A DNA stretch of 64,000 nucleotides from Engraulis encrasicolus (GCF_034702125.1 NC_085872.1:27153134-27217133); one strand, 5' to 3'. Positions 1 through 13,569 are shown, counted from the stretch's first letter. Numbers and translations are program-made. Notes: generated by a model not told the origin, from the letters alone.

Positions 1-95
1 TGGTGGTGGGGGCCCACTTGTGATCTTGTTAGGTCATATAGGGGGCCCGATAACAGTTTTGCCCTGGGGCCCTGTGTACAATTGTTCCGCCACTG
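1..95 (-). mobile_element. Partial hAT-type MITE, one end only
   Basis: The segment ends ..TTCCGCCACTG at 95, the reverse complement of a hAT-like terminus CAGTGGCGGAA. Internal GGGCCC-rich sequence is typical of a common fish hAT MITE. The other end lies outside the window, so the target duplication cannot be checked. Confidence 0.5.
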
Positions 96-650
96 CCACT
101 AGTGTTGTAATTACATTGGTAAGACTACTTTACTTTATGTAACTCATGTTTATGAGGGTCTTTATGAGGGACTACCCACGGGAAAATAACAGTAAAAACT
201 TACACAGCTTCACAAATCTTACAAATTGGCCTAGCCACTTTTACTGCATGGCCCATATGAGAAAGAAAACGTACAAATTCTATGCACAATGTTTCTAAGT
301 TGCAGTATGTTGCATGTGTATGTGTGCCTTACTTTTGAAGACATTAAGGTCTGCTTTTAAAGTATGTGCTTTATAAGATTTGTGTCATTTTGTAATATTA
401 TCTAGATCTTTTTCGTATGGAAGCGTTTGAGAACTGAGGAGATCCTCTCACAGGAAAAAGATATATAAAAAAACAAAATGATTCACATATGAACTATACA
501 ATACTTACAGGTATATTCCTCTTTTTACTCATATATAATTAAGGGATGTTACATGTGATACAGTGCTTAGATATATGGCATATTACAGTGCATATAAGTG
601 GCCCATTTATGTTTTTTATACACAACATTTGCTTAGCCTTGTAAGTGTGT
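96..650. other. AT-rich intergenic DNA, no feature recognised
   Basis: No coding signature, RNA gene or repeat that I recognise. Runs into the CA microsatellite at 656. Confidence 0.5.
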
Positions 651-655
651 ATATA

Positions 656-851
<196 letters not shown>

Positions 852-1483
852 TATAAACATTTACACATATGGGCTGTCCATACTGGGTGGCTTTGGATCA
901 TGCAGTGAGCACATGGGGATGGCAAGCTGTGTATGGGGCCGGTCAGAAGAACAGGGGGGGGCTTTGGAAATGCTTCAGAGGGGCTCCACTGAGTTGGAGA
1001 CTGTCTGGTTGCAATGGGGTGAAGACATACTAGGCAGCAGTTAGCATGCGGGCTGCAGTTGGAGTGTCTTTGAAGAGGTGTTCTGAATTTGCATCCTTGC
1101 TCAAAACAATTTCAAGCTCTATCAGTTCTGGACAGTTACATAATAGTGTTCACTTGCCGTGGAGACTAGGGTGCTGTTTCCACATAGCAGGATATTTTTT
1201 TAGCAGGGTATTTTTTTCTCCTGTTAGGTGTAAACGCAACATGTGGATAAAAATAAATCCTCCATTGTAACAAATTTCAGCACCCTAAATAGGATATTTA
1301 TTATTATTATTATTTCTCCTGCTTTTTATACCTGGATTTTAAATATCTGCTACGTGGAAACGGAAGGCCAAACCAATGCAAAACCAATGCAACCAGGAGA
1401 AAAAAATGTCCACATATAAAAATATCCAGCTACGTGGAAACAGCACCTAGAGCATTTACTCAGGCTCTATCATTCCATTAACT

Positions 1484-4400
1484 ATTAATAGTTGAGCGGC
1501 TACAGGAAAAATCGTGCAAATTATGATACAAGCGTGAAATTCGGCAAGTATGTGCTCAAGACCCATACGATCAAATCTACCCGATTGGCCACTTGAAATG
1601 GCGGCCATTTTCCAAGATGGCCACCAAAAAAGACCTCAGAAATGGATTTATTGCATAGAATTGACCTAGAAAATTATGATACAAGCATGAAATTCAACAT
1701 GTATGTGCTCAAGAACAGTATGATCAGATCTACCTGATTGGCCACTTGAAATGGCGGCCATTTTCCAAGATGGCCGCCAAAAAAGACACCAGAAATTGAT
1801 TTATTGCATGTAATTGACCTTGAAGATTATGATACAAGTATGAAATTCAACATATATGTGCTCAAGACCAATACGATCAAATCTACCTGATTGGCTTCTT
1901 CAAATGGTGGCCATTTTCCAAGATGGCCGCCAAAAAAGACCCCAGAAAGAGATTTATTGCATAAAATTGACCTAGAAAATGATGATACAAGCATGAAATT
2001 CAACATGTATGTGCTTAAGACCAATACGATCAAATCTGTCTGATTTGCCATTTGCAATGGTGGCCATTTTCCAAAATGGCCACCATGAAAAACTCTAAAA
2101 ATGGATTTGTTGCACAGAATTGAGAAAGGAAATTATGATACAAGCACAACCAAGAAATTTGGCAGTTATGTGCTTAAGACCAACACAATACATTCTAAGT
2201 AATTTTCCAGTTTAAATGACGGCGATTTTCCAAGATGGCCGCCAAAAAATACCATAGAAATGGATTTGTTGCACAGGATTGATCAAGCATCAATTTTGGC
2301 ATGAATGTGCAAAAAAAACAATACTTCCTGACTAGCCACTTGAAATGGAAGCCATTTTATAATATGGCCACAAATAGGCTAAATTTAGCCCAGAGGTGAC
2401 CAAAAAAATGATGATACAAGTATGTAATTGTGTGTGTTTGTGCTTAAGAGCAATAGGCCTATAATCAAATCCACTCATTTGCAACTTGAAAATGTATGGT
2501 AGCCATTTTTAAAGATGGCCATCAAAGAAGACACTAGAACTTCATTAATTGCAATTAATCTAGCAGATGTGGCCCAAATCAATGTTAACATTCACTGTTT
2601 GAATTTCCAATGATTTCATCATAGAAGGAAACACAATCAAGCAAAAAGGCACATAACTATAGGCTACCGAGGGTAACCCCGGCTCTCTGAGGCATATGAA
2701 CCAGACATCTCACTATGGGTAACGCCCGCGACCATTTGCCAAAACTTGCTTTCAATCATGCCGTCAGGCCAATGAGCTGCACAGCTGGGGATCCCAGGCA
2801 ACTAACCTTTGAGCTTGTGGGTGAGTGTAGCAATCTAGTGAGATGTCTCGTTCATCTCCCTCAGAGAACCAGAGTTACCCTCGGTAACCTACAGTTCTCT
2901 TTCTGTCGAAACACTCGACATCCCACTATGGGTATTGAAAAACTCCAGATTGAGTTGCCTTTACCTAGAATGCGCAAACAAAAGCTTGGCCGGGGCACAG
3001 ACCATTCTCCTGCCGATGCCCAGAGCTGTTGAAGGCGAAGAGGCAGCGTCCATCAGCAGTGATAAGCATCATGCTCACCCAACGCGCAGCCCGAGACGCA
3101 ACAGTCGCCCAAGGGCCCAGGGTCTTCGTTCCGAACCCGAAGAAGAGAGGCTAGGCACCAGGCGCACAAAGGCAGCTTCCGGACATCCAATACCACGGAG
3201 AGCACGCAGTGGAGGGAACCCAGGGCACGGAAACCACCCGTCTGGGTGTAACCGATGTGCAGGTGGAGCCCACAGAGGTGTAGCGAGGCCCCCAATACCA
3301 AGTGGTATTCCCCAATGGCAAACCAGGCCTTGGCACAAGGGGGAATTTCCAGCATGTTCAGTACACAACATCCGCAGGTGCAACCGTGGCAGGGCCGCAG
3401 GTCCAAGTTGCGGATGGAGAACCTAGTAGCAACCACCACCACAGCGAGCTGGCCAAGCCAGCCCCGATAGATACCCGTTTGAGGGCACACACTATGGTTC
3501 CCAAAGTCCAAGGGGGACATCAAAGATACACTTCCCCTCAATCATGCATCCTGGTCGAGCAGGGGCCTGAGATACTTCATTGGAGAAGTATGGTCTAGCT
3601 AACCACGGTCGCCCTACCCAGGGACAGCACTCCAGGCAGCACAATTGACACTCGCGCTCCTGCTGAGCGAATGAGACACACACAGTAAGGGGTGACCGAC
3701 CCAAGGGAGTGTAATGCGTCCTATTAGGAGAGGCGAGGATCCAGGTGGCCTTGACACGATCAGCCTTCTCACCCTCGGGTAGAGGGCGCAACTGACTAGA
3801 GAAGTTGCGTTCCACAGAATGTTCCACAGCCTCTTACACAGCATCAATTCATGACAATGCTTGTTTCTGGTGTACCTTTTGTTTAACAGCAATATCGAGA
3901 GAACCACGAATTGCCGTTATTGACATATTATTACCGCAGTGTCATCGTATTATTAGCATCTCATAACCTTCGGGGTGGGGGGGCACTGCCTCCATTGATA
4001 TTAAATTAAGAACTGGCATTAGCATGTCATCACCATGCTATTTGTGTGTCATACTGTGAGTGGCTTATGTGTCATTGCAGAACATTTTTAATATCTGTAT
4101 CACTTCATCATCCATGCTAACATATTTAAGGAGAGTGAACAATTATTTCCACCAAATTTGCAATTTGCACAGGGTCTTTTTGGCCGCCATCTTGAAAAAT
4201 GGCCAGCATTTTAAGTAGCAAATAAAGTAAACTTGATTGTAGGCCCATACAAGCCGAATCTGTGCAATAAATCATTTTCAAGGGTCTTTTAGTTTTTTGG
4301 CAGCCATCTTAGAAAATGGCCACGTTTTCAAGTGACTAATTGGGTAAATTTGATTCCACTGGTCTTAAGCATGTACATTTTGCATTTCATGCTTGCATCA

Positions 4401-5060
4401 TCATTTGTTAGGTCAATTCTATGCAATAAATCAATGTCTGGGGTCCTTTTGGCGGCCATCTTGGAAAATGGCCACCATTTCAAGTGGCCAATCTGGTAGA
4501 TTTGATCGTATTGATCTTAAGCACATACATGTTGAATTTCATGCTTGTATCATAATTTTCTAGGTCAATTCTATGCAATAAATCAATTTCTGGTGTCTTT
4601 TTTGGCAGCCATCTTGGAAAATGGCCATTTCAAGTGGCCAATCAGGTAGATTTGATCATATTGGTCTTAAGCACATACATGTTGAATTTAATGCTTGTAT
4701 CATAATTTTCTAGGTCAATTCTATGCAATAAATCCATTTCTTGGTTTTTTGTTGGTAGCCATCTTGGAAAATGGCCGCCATTTCAAGTGGCCAATCAGGT
4801 AGACTTGATCGTATATGTCTTGAACACATACATGTTGATTTTCATGCTTTTATCATACATTTCTAGGTCAATTCTATGCAATAAATCCATTTCTGGAGCC
4901 CTTTTTGGCGGCCATCTTGGAAAATGGCCGCCATTTGAAGTGGCCAATCAGGTAGATTTGATTGTATTGGTCTTAAGCACATACCTGCCAAGTTTCATGC
5001 TTGTATCATAATTTGCACGATTCTTGCCAAATTGGCCTTGTAGCCGCTCTACTATTAAAG
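1484..5060. mobile_element. Foldback-like element with inverted arrays of a ~156 bp repeat
   Basis: The left array (about 1491-2560) carries about seven direct copies of a 155-158 bp unit. The unit contains GGCGGCCATTTTCCAAGATGG followed by a stretch near ttattgcatagaattgacct. The right array (about 4150-5051) carries about six copies in the opposite orientation. The outer edges mirror each other: GAGCGGCTAC plus ATCGTGCAAATTATGATACAAGC-like sequence on the left, and its reverse complement on the right. The middle (2560-4140) is unrelated and GC-richer. This resembles foldback or Galileo-type elements whose long TIRs are tandem arrays. No transposase was recognised. Confidence 0.75.
2668..2886. 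repeat. Inverted repeat, ~47 bp arms, inside the foldback core
   Basis: CCGAGGGTAACCCCGGCTCT at 2668 is mirrored by a segment ending AGAGTTACCCTCGG near 2886. The inner ends read GACATCTCAC and GTGAGATGTC. A third related piece (ctcgacatcccactatgggt) follows at 2908. The layout resembles termini of fish DIRS-type or related retroelements, but that assignment is from memory and weak. Confidence 0.55.
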
Positions 5061-5130
5061 TACTATACTTCATTGAGAGACTTCCCATGGAACCTTGCTT
5101 GGTCAAAAGTGTAGGGAAATGTGTGTTATC

Positions 5131-5306
5131 TTAACCCCTTAAAGTGCGCCGTACCTCCTGTGGCACGCTGTAATAGTCATTGAAAAGTTAAGTACCATAG
5201 TACTACAAGACTATTATAGTGCACAGGGCCTTTAGTAGTGCACTACGACTTGGTCATTGCCATTTTGGTTACCGCAAATTTATAACGGTGTGTCTTAATG
5301 GGTTAA
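5131..5306. mobile_element. TTAA-flanked MITE (piggyBac-like), copy 1
   Basis: It starts TTAACCCCTTAAAGTGCGCC and ends with the reverse complement of TTAACCCATTAAGACACACC. Both ends carry TTAA. A second, inverted copy of the same family is at about 37538-37711. Confidence 0.65.
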
Positions 5307-5705
5307 TGCATTCTTAAAAGTAATCTCTGATGCGCAAAGCAGATCGACAATAAAGACTCTAAGGCTGAAAGTCATACATTCAGAGTTGTCATACATTCAG
5401 TACCTCAACGTGAGGTAACTACAACTGGCCTATCCTTGGTGAGACTCGCTCTTTACTTGGAGATCCAAGTCTAACTATAATCCGAGAGAACATCTGAGTG
5501 CGTGAGACTGTAAAGTTGTTAGTTCCCACCGGTTGACTCTACCCACCAGATACCAGATGTTGTTGTATTGCATAATGTACATAAACATGGGAGGGGTCCC
5601 TTTGTGACTTTGAGACATGTAATGCACAGGCTAAAATGGACTCACTTGGTCTGGGTTTGGGCATTTATTGGTGTGGCAAAACAAAGGAAAATTAAAAGCA
5701 GTTCC
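5307..5705. other. Intergenic DNA, no feature recognised
   Basis: Only a short near-duplicate (agtcatacattcagagttgtcatacattcag) is visible. No gene or known repeat. Confidence 0.4.
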
Positions 5706-5708
5706 AAA

Positions 5709-5841
<133 letters not shown>

Positions 5842-6404
5842 GCGTGCGCACGTGTATACGCACAATGCACACTCACTGTGAGTGGGGGTAGAGTCTGTCT
5901 GCCTGTTTGTCTGAGTGTCTGCCTCAGTCTGCGTGTCTATACAGTATGATAAAAAAAACTGGGATTTGGCTAAGTCTCATGATTCACATACATCCTGTAC
6001 TGGCTTATACTCAGTCATCAATAGTAGGCGACTTAGAGCCCAATGTGTAGGTGCCAGTGTGCCAGTGTTACAGTCTAATCAAACCATCTCACATCCAGCA
6101 GCTGGATTGTGATTGTTCTGGACACTGTAATTAAAGGCTTACAGCAGAACGCTGCCCTATCCCACATTACGCAATTGCTTTCATCACCATGATTACCCGG
6201 CGTAATGTCTGGGTGCTCAGGGCAGACAAAATCCTCCTCCTCCTCCTCCAGAGCAGTGTGGAGGAAAAGCTAGCAGTGGCCACACACACTCGCACACAGC
6301 CAACTCGCACATAGCCATCATCACCCATGCCCCACCCACCCATGCCACTCCACATGGTATGTACTGTACACACACTACATAAACAAACAGATTACCCCCT
6401 CTCT

Positions 6405-6591
<187 letters not shown>

Positions 6592-6791
6592 ATTGTTACT
6601 GAAAACAAGTGATGTGTAGGATATTCTACTTTACATAACATATTCCTTTGATCATCTCCCATGTATTCATTCTGAAACGAAGGCACTCTCTCCCCTCCAC
6701 CAAGGCAATATGTGTGCCATGTACTGTACAATGGATACAGATGGGTTTGGCATCTGTTTGGCATATGACACTTGGCAGAGATGTGCTGCAT

Positions 6792-6869
<78 letters not shown>
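6792..6869. repeat. (GA)n microsatellite
   Basis: About 38 uninterrupted GA units. It lies 200 bp from a CA array. Confidence 0.98.
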
Positions 6870-6872
<3 letters not shown>

Positions 6873-7028
6873 GTTGCAACAGATGGCTGATTGATGGCTG
6901 ATAATTCGATCCTTCTCGGCTGATTCCAGCACGGATTGCATAGATCCAGAGGATTTATGGATGACATACTTGTTGCTCTGCATCTAAATATCATCTCAGC
7001 ATCCATATTTATTGACATAAATATGCCT

Positions 7029-7029
7029 A

Positions 7030-7060
<31 letters not shown>

Positions 7061-7061
7061 G
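7029..7061. repeat. (TTG)n trinucleotide microsatellite
   Basis: Eleven consecutive TTG (GTT) units. Confidence 0.95.
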
Positions 7062-7804
7062 CGGAGTAATGACCTCCATGGTTTATACTCAGATATTTAT
7101 ATTCAGTTCTCAGAGATGTGTTAGCTGCCAAACAATGTGGATGTCTACAAAAATATTGGATCGGATAAAATATGGATGTATTTAAAATATTCACACTGAT
7201 TTTTCAAATAAAATCCCCCAAACTATTGTTTGCAGAAATAAGTGATTGGACTAAATGAAAAATAGCATTACTATTTTTTTTATCTGTCTATTTCTGTCCA
7301 AATGGACAAATTTGCCATCTCAGTGTGTGACCGCTTGACTCTGGACCACATGTGTCGTTGCACAAGATACAACAATTTTTGGTCCGTTGACCAATCCCAA
7401 AGCCCCACATTGCTTGGACAGCAGATGGAGTGTGGAAATGCAAACACACAAGGAAAACAGGAGAGACGCACTGAGATAATGGCACAAGTGAAGGATAAGA
7501 AAAGAAAGATTGATTGAAAAGCAGTGGAGGGGGATTATCTAGGCCAGATTAACGACTCCCAGGATAAAATGATCCCGTTAGAAAGTGATTCGGTCGGAGG
7601 GAAATGTACATGCCCAGCCTGGCAGCTACCACTTTAGGGCACTACACGTACAGACGGCTGGCTCAGTGATGTGTTACCATCACGTCTTAATCCTACTCAG
7701 GGTGCCTTCGTTGTCGCTCCGTTAGGTCCTAGTATATGGTATCAAGCGCATTACATGTAATTTTTAAAAACTGCACCGTCATAATCATAGAAGTGACAGA
7801 AAAT

Positions 7805-7994
7805 CAGCGGTGTAGTCTACTTTTTTATGGTGGGTATACTGTATATTTGAGCATTTTTTGAAGTGGGTATACTGTATATATTTGTGCTATTCAAAACAAT
7901 GGATCAATCAATTTTAAGTGGGTATACCGAAATCCCTGAAATTTAGAAGTGGGTATACTCCGTATACCCGCGTTCTATGTAGACTACACCACTG
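7805..7994. mobile_element. hAT-type MITE, 190 bp, intact target duplication
   Basis: TIRs are CAGCGGTGTAGTCTAC and GTAGACTACACCACTG. Exact 8-bp target duplications CAGAAAAT lie at 7797-7804 and 7995-8002. The interior has three to four copies of GTGGGTATAC. There is no coding capacity. Confidence 0.92.
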
Positions 7995-8258
7995 CAGAAA
8001 ATGTCTTCAAATGTACAGCAGGGAGCGTGTGACCCCTTAATGAATGGCAGTGAAACAAAGATGTGAAAATGTTAGACCCTCGCAGATCATTATGTCCAAA
8101 CCACAGTTTCCCCTGTTGTACCTCCTTTGACACCTGGGCTTCTTGCCAAGAAGGCACAACATCAGTTAACCTAACCGTGTGCCCTCTCTTCTGACAAACA
8201 CACAGTCTGTAATAAATGGGACATGTCTATGTTCAATGGCATCTAGGCACTCTTTCCA

Positions 8259-8262
<4 letters not shown>

Positions 8263-8307
<45 letters not shown>
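8263..8307. repeat. (CT)n microsatellite
   Basis: About 22 CT units. Confidence 0.97.
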
Positions 8308-8312
<5 letters not shown>

Positions 8313-8598
8313 TTTAGCCCTAATCCATCCATAGCCCAATCTCTCATGTGATCCAAAGGCCTGTCCATGCAAGCACACAAAGACACAAATAGCATTAGAG
8401 GGAGGTGAACGAGAGAGAAAAAAAATCTATGTGAAATGAAATGGTACAAAGCTCTCCTGTACATGCTATTTCTTTTTCTGAGAACCATTATCCCCTACCC
8501 CCTGGAAACAACACTCACCCCTACCCCCTGGAAACAATTGGTCTCATTCGGTTGAACTTGCAAAAACTGCTTATGATGCATGCTCATATACACACATG

Positions 8599-11500
8599 TA
8601 CCCAGGTCAAAAAAATGTGTACTTAAGTGTACTTTAAATATATTTAATTTTCTGAAAGTATATTTTAAGTACACTCTATTTATCAAGTACAGTACTTAAG
8701 TATGGTATTTAAAAATATACTTATAGTTTAGTGTATTTTAAATATAATTTTATAATAAATTGGTATTATTAAAGTTATGTACTTAAATATAGTTTTTATA
8801 AAATATACTGTTAGTGTATTGTATTTTAAATGTATTTTTAAGTATATTTGTATTTTAAAAGTAATGTTGCTAAGTGTAGTATTGTCAAAATATACTATTA
8901 GTGTATTATATTTTAAGTGTATTTCAAGTATATTTGTATTTTAAAAGTAATGTGCTTAAGTGTGCATTATAAAGTATACTATTAGTGTATTACACTTTAA
9001 GTGTATTTTAAGTATCTTTTTATTTTAAAAGTTATATACTTAAGTGTAGTATTATAAAATACACTATTAGTGTATTGTATTTAAATGTATTGTAAGTACA
9101 TTTGTATTTTAAAAGTAATGTGCTAAAGTGTAGCATTATAAAGTATACTATTAGTATATTGTATTTTAAGTCTATTTTAAGTACATTTGTATTTTAAAAG
9201 TAATGTGCTAAAGTGTAGCATTATACAGTGTACTATTAGTGTATTATATGTTAAGTGTATTTTAAATATCTTTGTATTTTGAAAGTTATGTACTTAAGTG
9301 TAGTATTATAAAATACACTATTAGTGTATTGTATTTAAATGTATTGTAAGTACATTTGTATTTTAAAAGTAATGTGCTAAAGTGTAGTATTGTCAAATAT
9401 GCTATTAGTATATTGTATTTTAAGTCTAATTTAAGTACATTTGTATTTTAAAAGTAATGTGCTAAAGTGTAGCATTATACAGTATACTGTTAGTGTATTA
9501 TATTTTAAGTGTATTTTAAGTATCTTTGTATTTTAAAAGTCATGTACTTCAGTGTAGTATTATCATATACTATTACTCTATTCTATTTAAATCTATTCTA
9601 ACTACATTTCTATTTTTAAAACTAATGTGCTAAAGTGTAGCATTATAAAGTATACTATTAGTGTATTATATTTTAAGTGTATTTTAAGTATCTTTTGTAT
9701 TTTTAAAAGTTATGTACTTAAGTGTAGTATTATAAAATACACTATTAGTGTATTGTATTTAAATGTATTGTAAGTACATTTGTATTTTTAAAGTAATGTG
9801 CTTAAGTGTGGTACTGTTTAATATACTATTAGTATATTCAATTTTAAGTCTATTTTAAGTACATTTGTATTTTAAAAGTAATGTGTTAAAGTATAGTATT
9901 ATAAAATACACTATTAGTGTATTGTATTTACGTGTATTTACGTGTATTTGTATTTTGAAAGTAATGTGCTAAAGTGTGGTATTAGAAAATATACTATTAG
10001 TGTATTGCATTTTAAGTGTATTTTAAGTTTATTTGTATTTCTAAAGTAATGTGCTAAAGTGTGGTATTAAAAAATATACTATTAGTGTATTGTAATTTAA
10101 GTGTAGTTTAAGTGTATTTGTATTTTTAAAGTAATGTGCTAAAGTTTGGTATTAGAAAGAATATTTGAAACGTACTTTTAAGTTAAGTATGATTTTAGTA
10201 TATTAAGTACACTTGTACACAAGTTTGATTTTAGTACCAAAAAGTCAACTTAAAATGTGTTAAAGCTCTACTTAATTATATTTGAAGTGTATTTAAGTAT
10301 ACTATAAGTTGTCCCCAAAATAACACAACTTAAGTATGTACTTCTGCAGCATGCTATAAAGTGCTTTCTTATGACCTTGAATTAGATTTGTTGCATACTT
10401 CAAATAGTTACACTTAACCACATGTTAAAGTACACATTAAACATCTTTTAAAGTGAATTAGTAAGTATATTTTAAATGTACTTACAGTTAAGTATGATTT
10501 TAGCATATTAAGTACACTTCTGCAAAGATTGATTTTTAGTACCAAAACGTCAGCTTAAAATGTGTTAAAGCTCTACTTAATCATACTTCAAGTGTATTTA
10601 AGTATACTATAAGTTGTCCAAAATAACATTCTTTAAATACACACTTTTGAAGTATATTTTAAATACAAAAATACATACTTATAAGTATATTAAGTTACAT
10701 TTTGTTTCACCTGGGTACTTTTTTTAACCTCATTTTAGTGTATTTTTAACCTAGGCTTATTTATTCATTATGCTTTGTAACATTAAATAACCTTCCACCT
10801 TCCATTTTGTTAATGTATTTTCATGGTAAAAACACCATATTGAAGAGCACAAACAGATCTTAAAAAGGCATGTAAGGCCTTACCTATTACACTTTTAAGC
10901 ACAATACTGAAGTCTGTACTTAAGTTGTGTTATTAGTGTATTAAGTGCACTTTAAGTGTACTTTTTGGTGCACAAATTAAACATGTAAAAGTGTCTTTAA
11001 TTCGATAAAAGCATACCACCACCAATGATTTCTAAGTATTATTATTAAATATATAAAAGTATACTTAAAGTGTACTACTCAAGACTATTACTTCAAGAAC
11101 GTAATTGTGCCAGTTGAAGAACAGGTAGTTGTGGTCTAGTGGTTAAAGTGCAGGTCTGTGGTTCAGTGAGTTGTGGGTTCAAATCCTGGTTGAGGCAGTG
11201 GTTGTTGTCTGAAGTGAAGGTGAAAGGAAGGTTCATGTGAATGGCTGATGGTTGTGAACAAGACAATGTACAATGGAAATGAGCAATTCGGAATTACATT
11301 AATGTTTTTTTCATATACTTTTGAAATATATTTAAAGTGTACTTAAAATAAATATATTTGAAATGTGCTTAAAGTAAAATCTACTTGTAGTATACTTAAA
11401 ATACATTTAGAGTCAATACACTTAAAATGTACTTAAAGACCTTGAAATAGATTTGTAGTATACTTAAAATACACTAAACTGCATGCTAAAGTACAAAATA

Positions 11501-12380
11501 AACATATTTTAAAGTGAATTAGTAAGTATGTTTGAAATGTACTTAAGTTAAGTATGATTTTAGTATATTAAGTACACTTGCTCAAAGTTTGATTTTAGTA
11601 CAAAAAAAGTTAACTTAAAATGTGATTAAGCTCTACTTAATTATATTTCAAGTGTATTTAGGTATATTATAAGTTGTCCCAAAATAACACAACTTAAGTA
11701 TGTACTTCTGCAGTATACTATAAAGTACTTTCTCATGACATTGAAATAGATTTCTAATGTACTTAAAATGCACTTATCCGCATGCTAAAGTTCACATTAA
11801 ACACATTTTAATGTGACTTGGTTACTATACTTATAATGTACTAAAAGTTAAATATATTTTTAGTATATTAAGTACACTTGTACAAAGTTTAATTTTAGTA
11901 CAAAAAAGTCAACTTAAAATGTGATTAAGCTCTACTTAATTATATTTCAAGTGTATTTAAGTATACTATAAGTTGTCCCAAAATAACACAACTTAAGTAT
12001 GTACTTCTGCAGTATACTATAAAGTACTTTCTCGTGACGTTAAAATAGATTTCTAATGTACTTAAAATGCACTTATCCGCATGCTAAAGTACACATTAAG
12101 TACATTATAAGTATACTAATCAAGTCACTTTAAAATGTGTTTAAAGTTAAATATATTTTTAGTATATTAAGTACACTTATACAAAGTTTAATTTTAGTAC
12201 AAAAAAGTCAACTTAAAATGTGTTTAAGCTCTACTTAATTATATTTCAAGTACATTTAAGTATACTATAAGTTGTCCCAAAATAACATTCTTTAAATACA
12301 CACTTTTGAAGTACACTTTACATACAATAAAACGTACTTATTAAGTATATATTAAGTACACTTTTTTTTTACTTGGGTAG
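8599..12380. repeat. AT-rich tandem/foldback repeat array, about 3.8 kb
   Basis: From 8599 to about 10170 a unit of roughly 80-90 bp recurs around AGTGTAGTATTATAAAATA and TTTGTATTTTAAAAGTAATG. From about 10170 to 12380 reverse-oriented relatives dominate (CAACTTAAAATGTG, TTGTCCCAAAATAACAC, longer period). The outer ends are an imperfect inverted pair: TACCCAGGTCAAAAAAA at 8599 and TTTTTTTACTTGGGTA near 12378. A further matching end (CACCTGGGTA) sits at about 10710, suggesting nested or serially duplicated elements. A tRNA-type SINE interrupts the array at about 11123. No coding frame is supported. Confidence 0.8.
11123..11290 (+). mobile_element. tRNA-derived SINE inside the AT-rich array
   Basis: A-box-like TGGTCTAGTGG and B-box-like GGTTCAAATCC are spaced as in a tRNA. 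An unrelated body follows. It is not a functional tRNA, because no acceptor stem pairing was seen. Confidence 0.7.
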
Positions 12381-12394
12381 ACATGGACAGTTGT

Positions 12395-12476
12395 GCGCAG
12401 ACACACACACACGCACACACATACGCACACGCACGCACGCACCCACCCACACACACAAACACACACACACAGCCAT
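12395..12476. repeat. Degenerate (CA)n microsatellite
   Basis: CA repeats with CGCACG and CCCACC variants. Confidence 0.9.
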
Positions 12477-12771
12477 GGATGTAAAGTGCACACACATACA
12501 AGTATGGTCAAACATTCCGCGTGCATTGATAAGATCATTTTGATCATATAAAATAGCTCTTCATTTTAATGGCTGATAGTTAGCTGTCCTTCGGTTTAGC
12601 CATTCAAAATGCAATCACCAAGAGCCTGTTATGGACCATCAGGATGTTAGAGTAGTTACTGACCATTAAATTGGGAGAGAGGCGGTTGTTAATGAACTCT
12701 CCAGCACTGTGGTACTCTCCTCTGACTTACACTACTCCTCTGACACAGAGCTATGTTTTCATATTCTAATG

Positions 12772-13082
12772 CAGTGTTTCTCAAACTTTTTCAGACCGTG
12801 GACCACTTTGTTCAGGGACCATCTGTCAACTGAATTTACAGTTGACGGGTGCTAATTTGACACTGCTAATTTCGATGCAGATCACTTTCTTTTTATATAC
12901 ATTACAAGCCTGTCGTCTTATTGTGGTGAAAATAAGATTTCAGCTATGCTTATCTTTGTATCTAATGATACAATTATAGTCTACTGCTAGCTCATCTTGG
13001 AAAAGTAGAAATCCCCTTGCGGACCACCTGAGCACTGTCGCGGACCACCAGTGGTCACCGGACCCCACTTTGAGAATCACTG
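12772..13082. mobile_element. hAT-type MITE, 311 bp, intact target duplication
   Basis: TIRs are CAGTGTTTCTCAAACT and (reverse complement) CAGTGATTCTCAAAG. Target duplications TTCTAATG lie at 12764-12771 and 13083-13090. The interior has GGACCAC repeats typical of a widespread vertebrate hAT MITE group. Confidence 0.93.
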
Positions 13083-13568
13083 TTCTAATGTAAAACATTT
13101 TTTTTTTACGGTGGTTTAAGTTAGTCTCTTGACATATTCCTTTCATGTTTTAAAACCAGCTTACTACTTCAAAAGACACTTCTGTCTACTAAATGTTTCC
13201 AGGAAAGCATACATATTCATAATTCCCGACAAATCATTTTCCACTGCGGGCACGCAAACTACTTCAGGTGTGCAAGCAAGATCTTCCTTGTTTGACAAGT
13301 TTTGTCTGGTCTTGCCAGAGATGTTGTCATAAGCTTCACAGGACTTTAGTGCTATTTCATCACTGTTTGTTACTGTCCCAGTGTGTGTGGGTGTAGCTTT
13401 CACTGTGGGGGTTGCTGAGTCACTGCTGGATCACAACATGTTCCTGAATGTATGTCCCCGAGGCAGAGGGATGTACATATCAGGCCACTGTCAACTACGT
13501 GGCTTACGTGACCACACTCTCACCCCATAAATACTTACAGAAATGAACTATATGTGTAGTCTGTGTGC

Positions 13569-13569
<1 letters not shown>

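Noticed and set aside
2935..3426. 163-residue Arg/Pro/Gly-rich plus-strand frame, with overlapping minus-strand frames
   Set aside because: It lies in the core of a mobile element, is open on both strands because of GC-rich composition, and shows no recognisable domain.
11128..11200. tRNA gene
   Set aside because: A and B boxes are present but no acceptor stem was seen, and the sequence continues as a SINE. The same holds at 14220-14312, 18594, 39379 and 47365.
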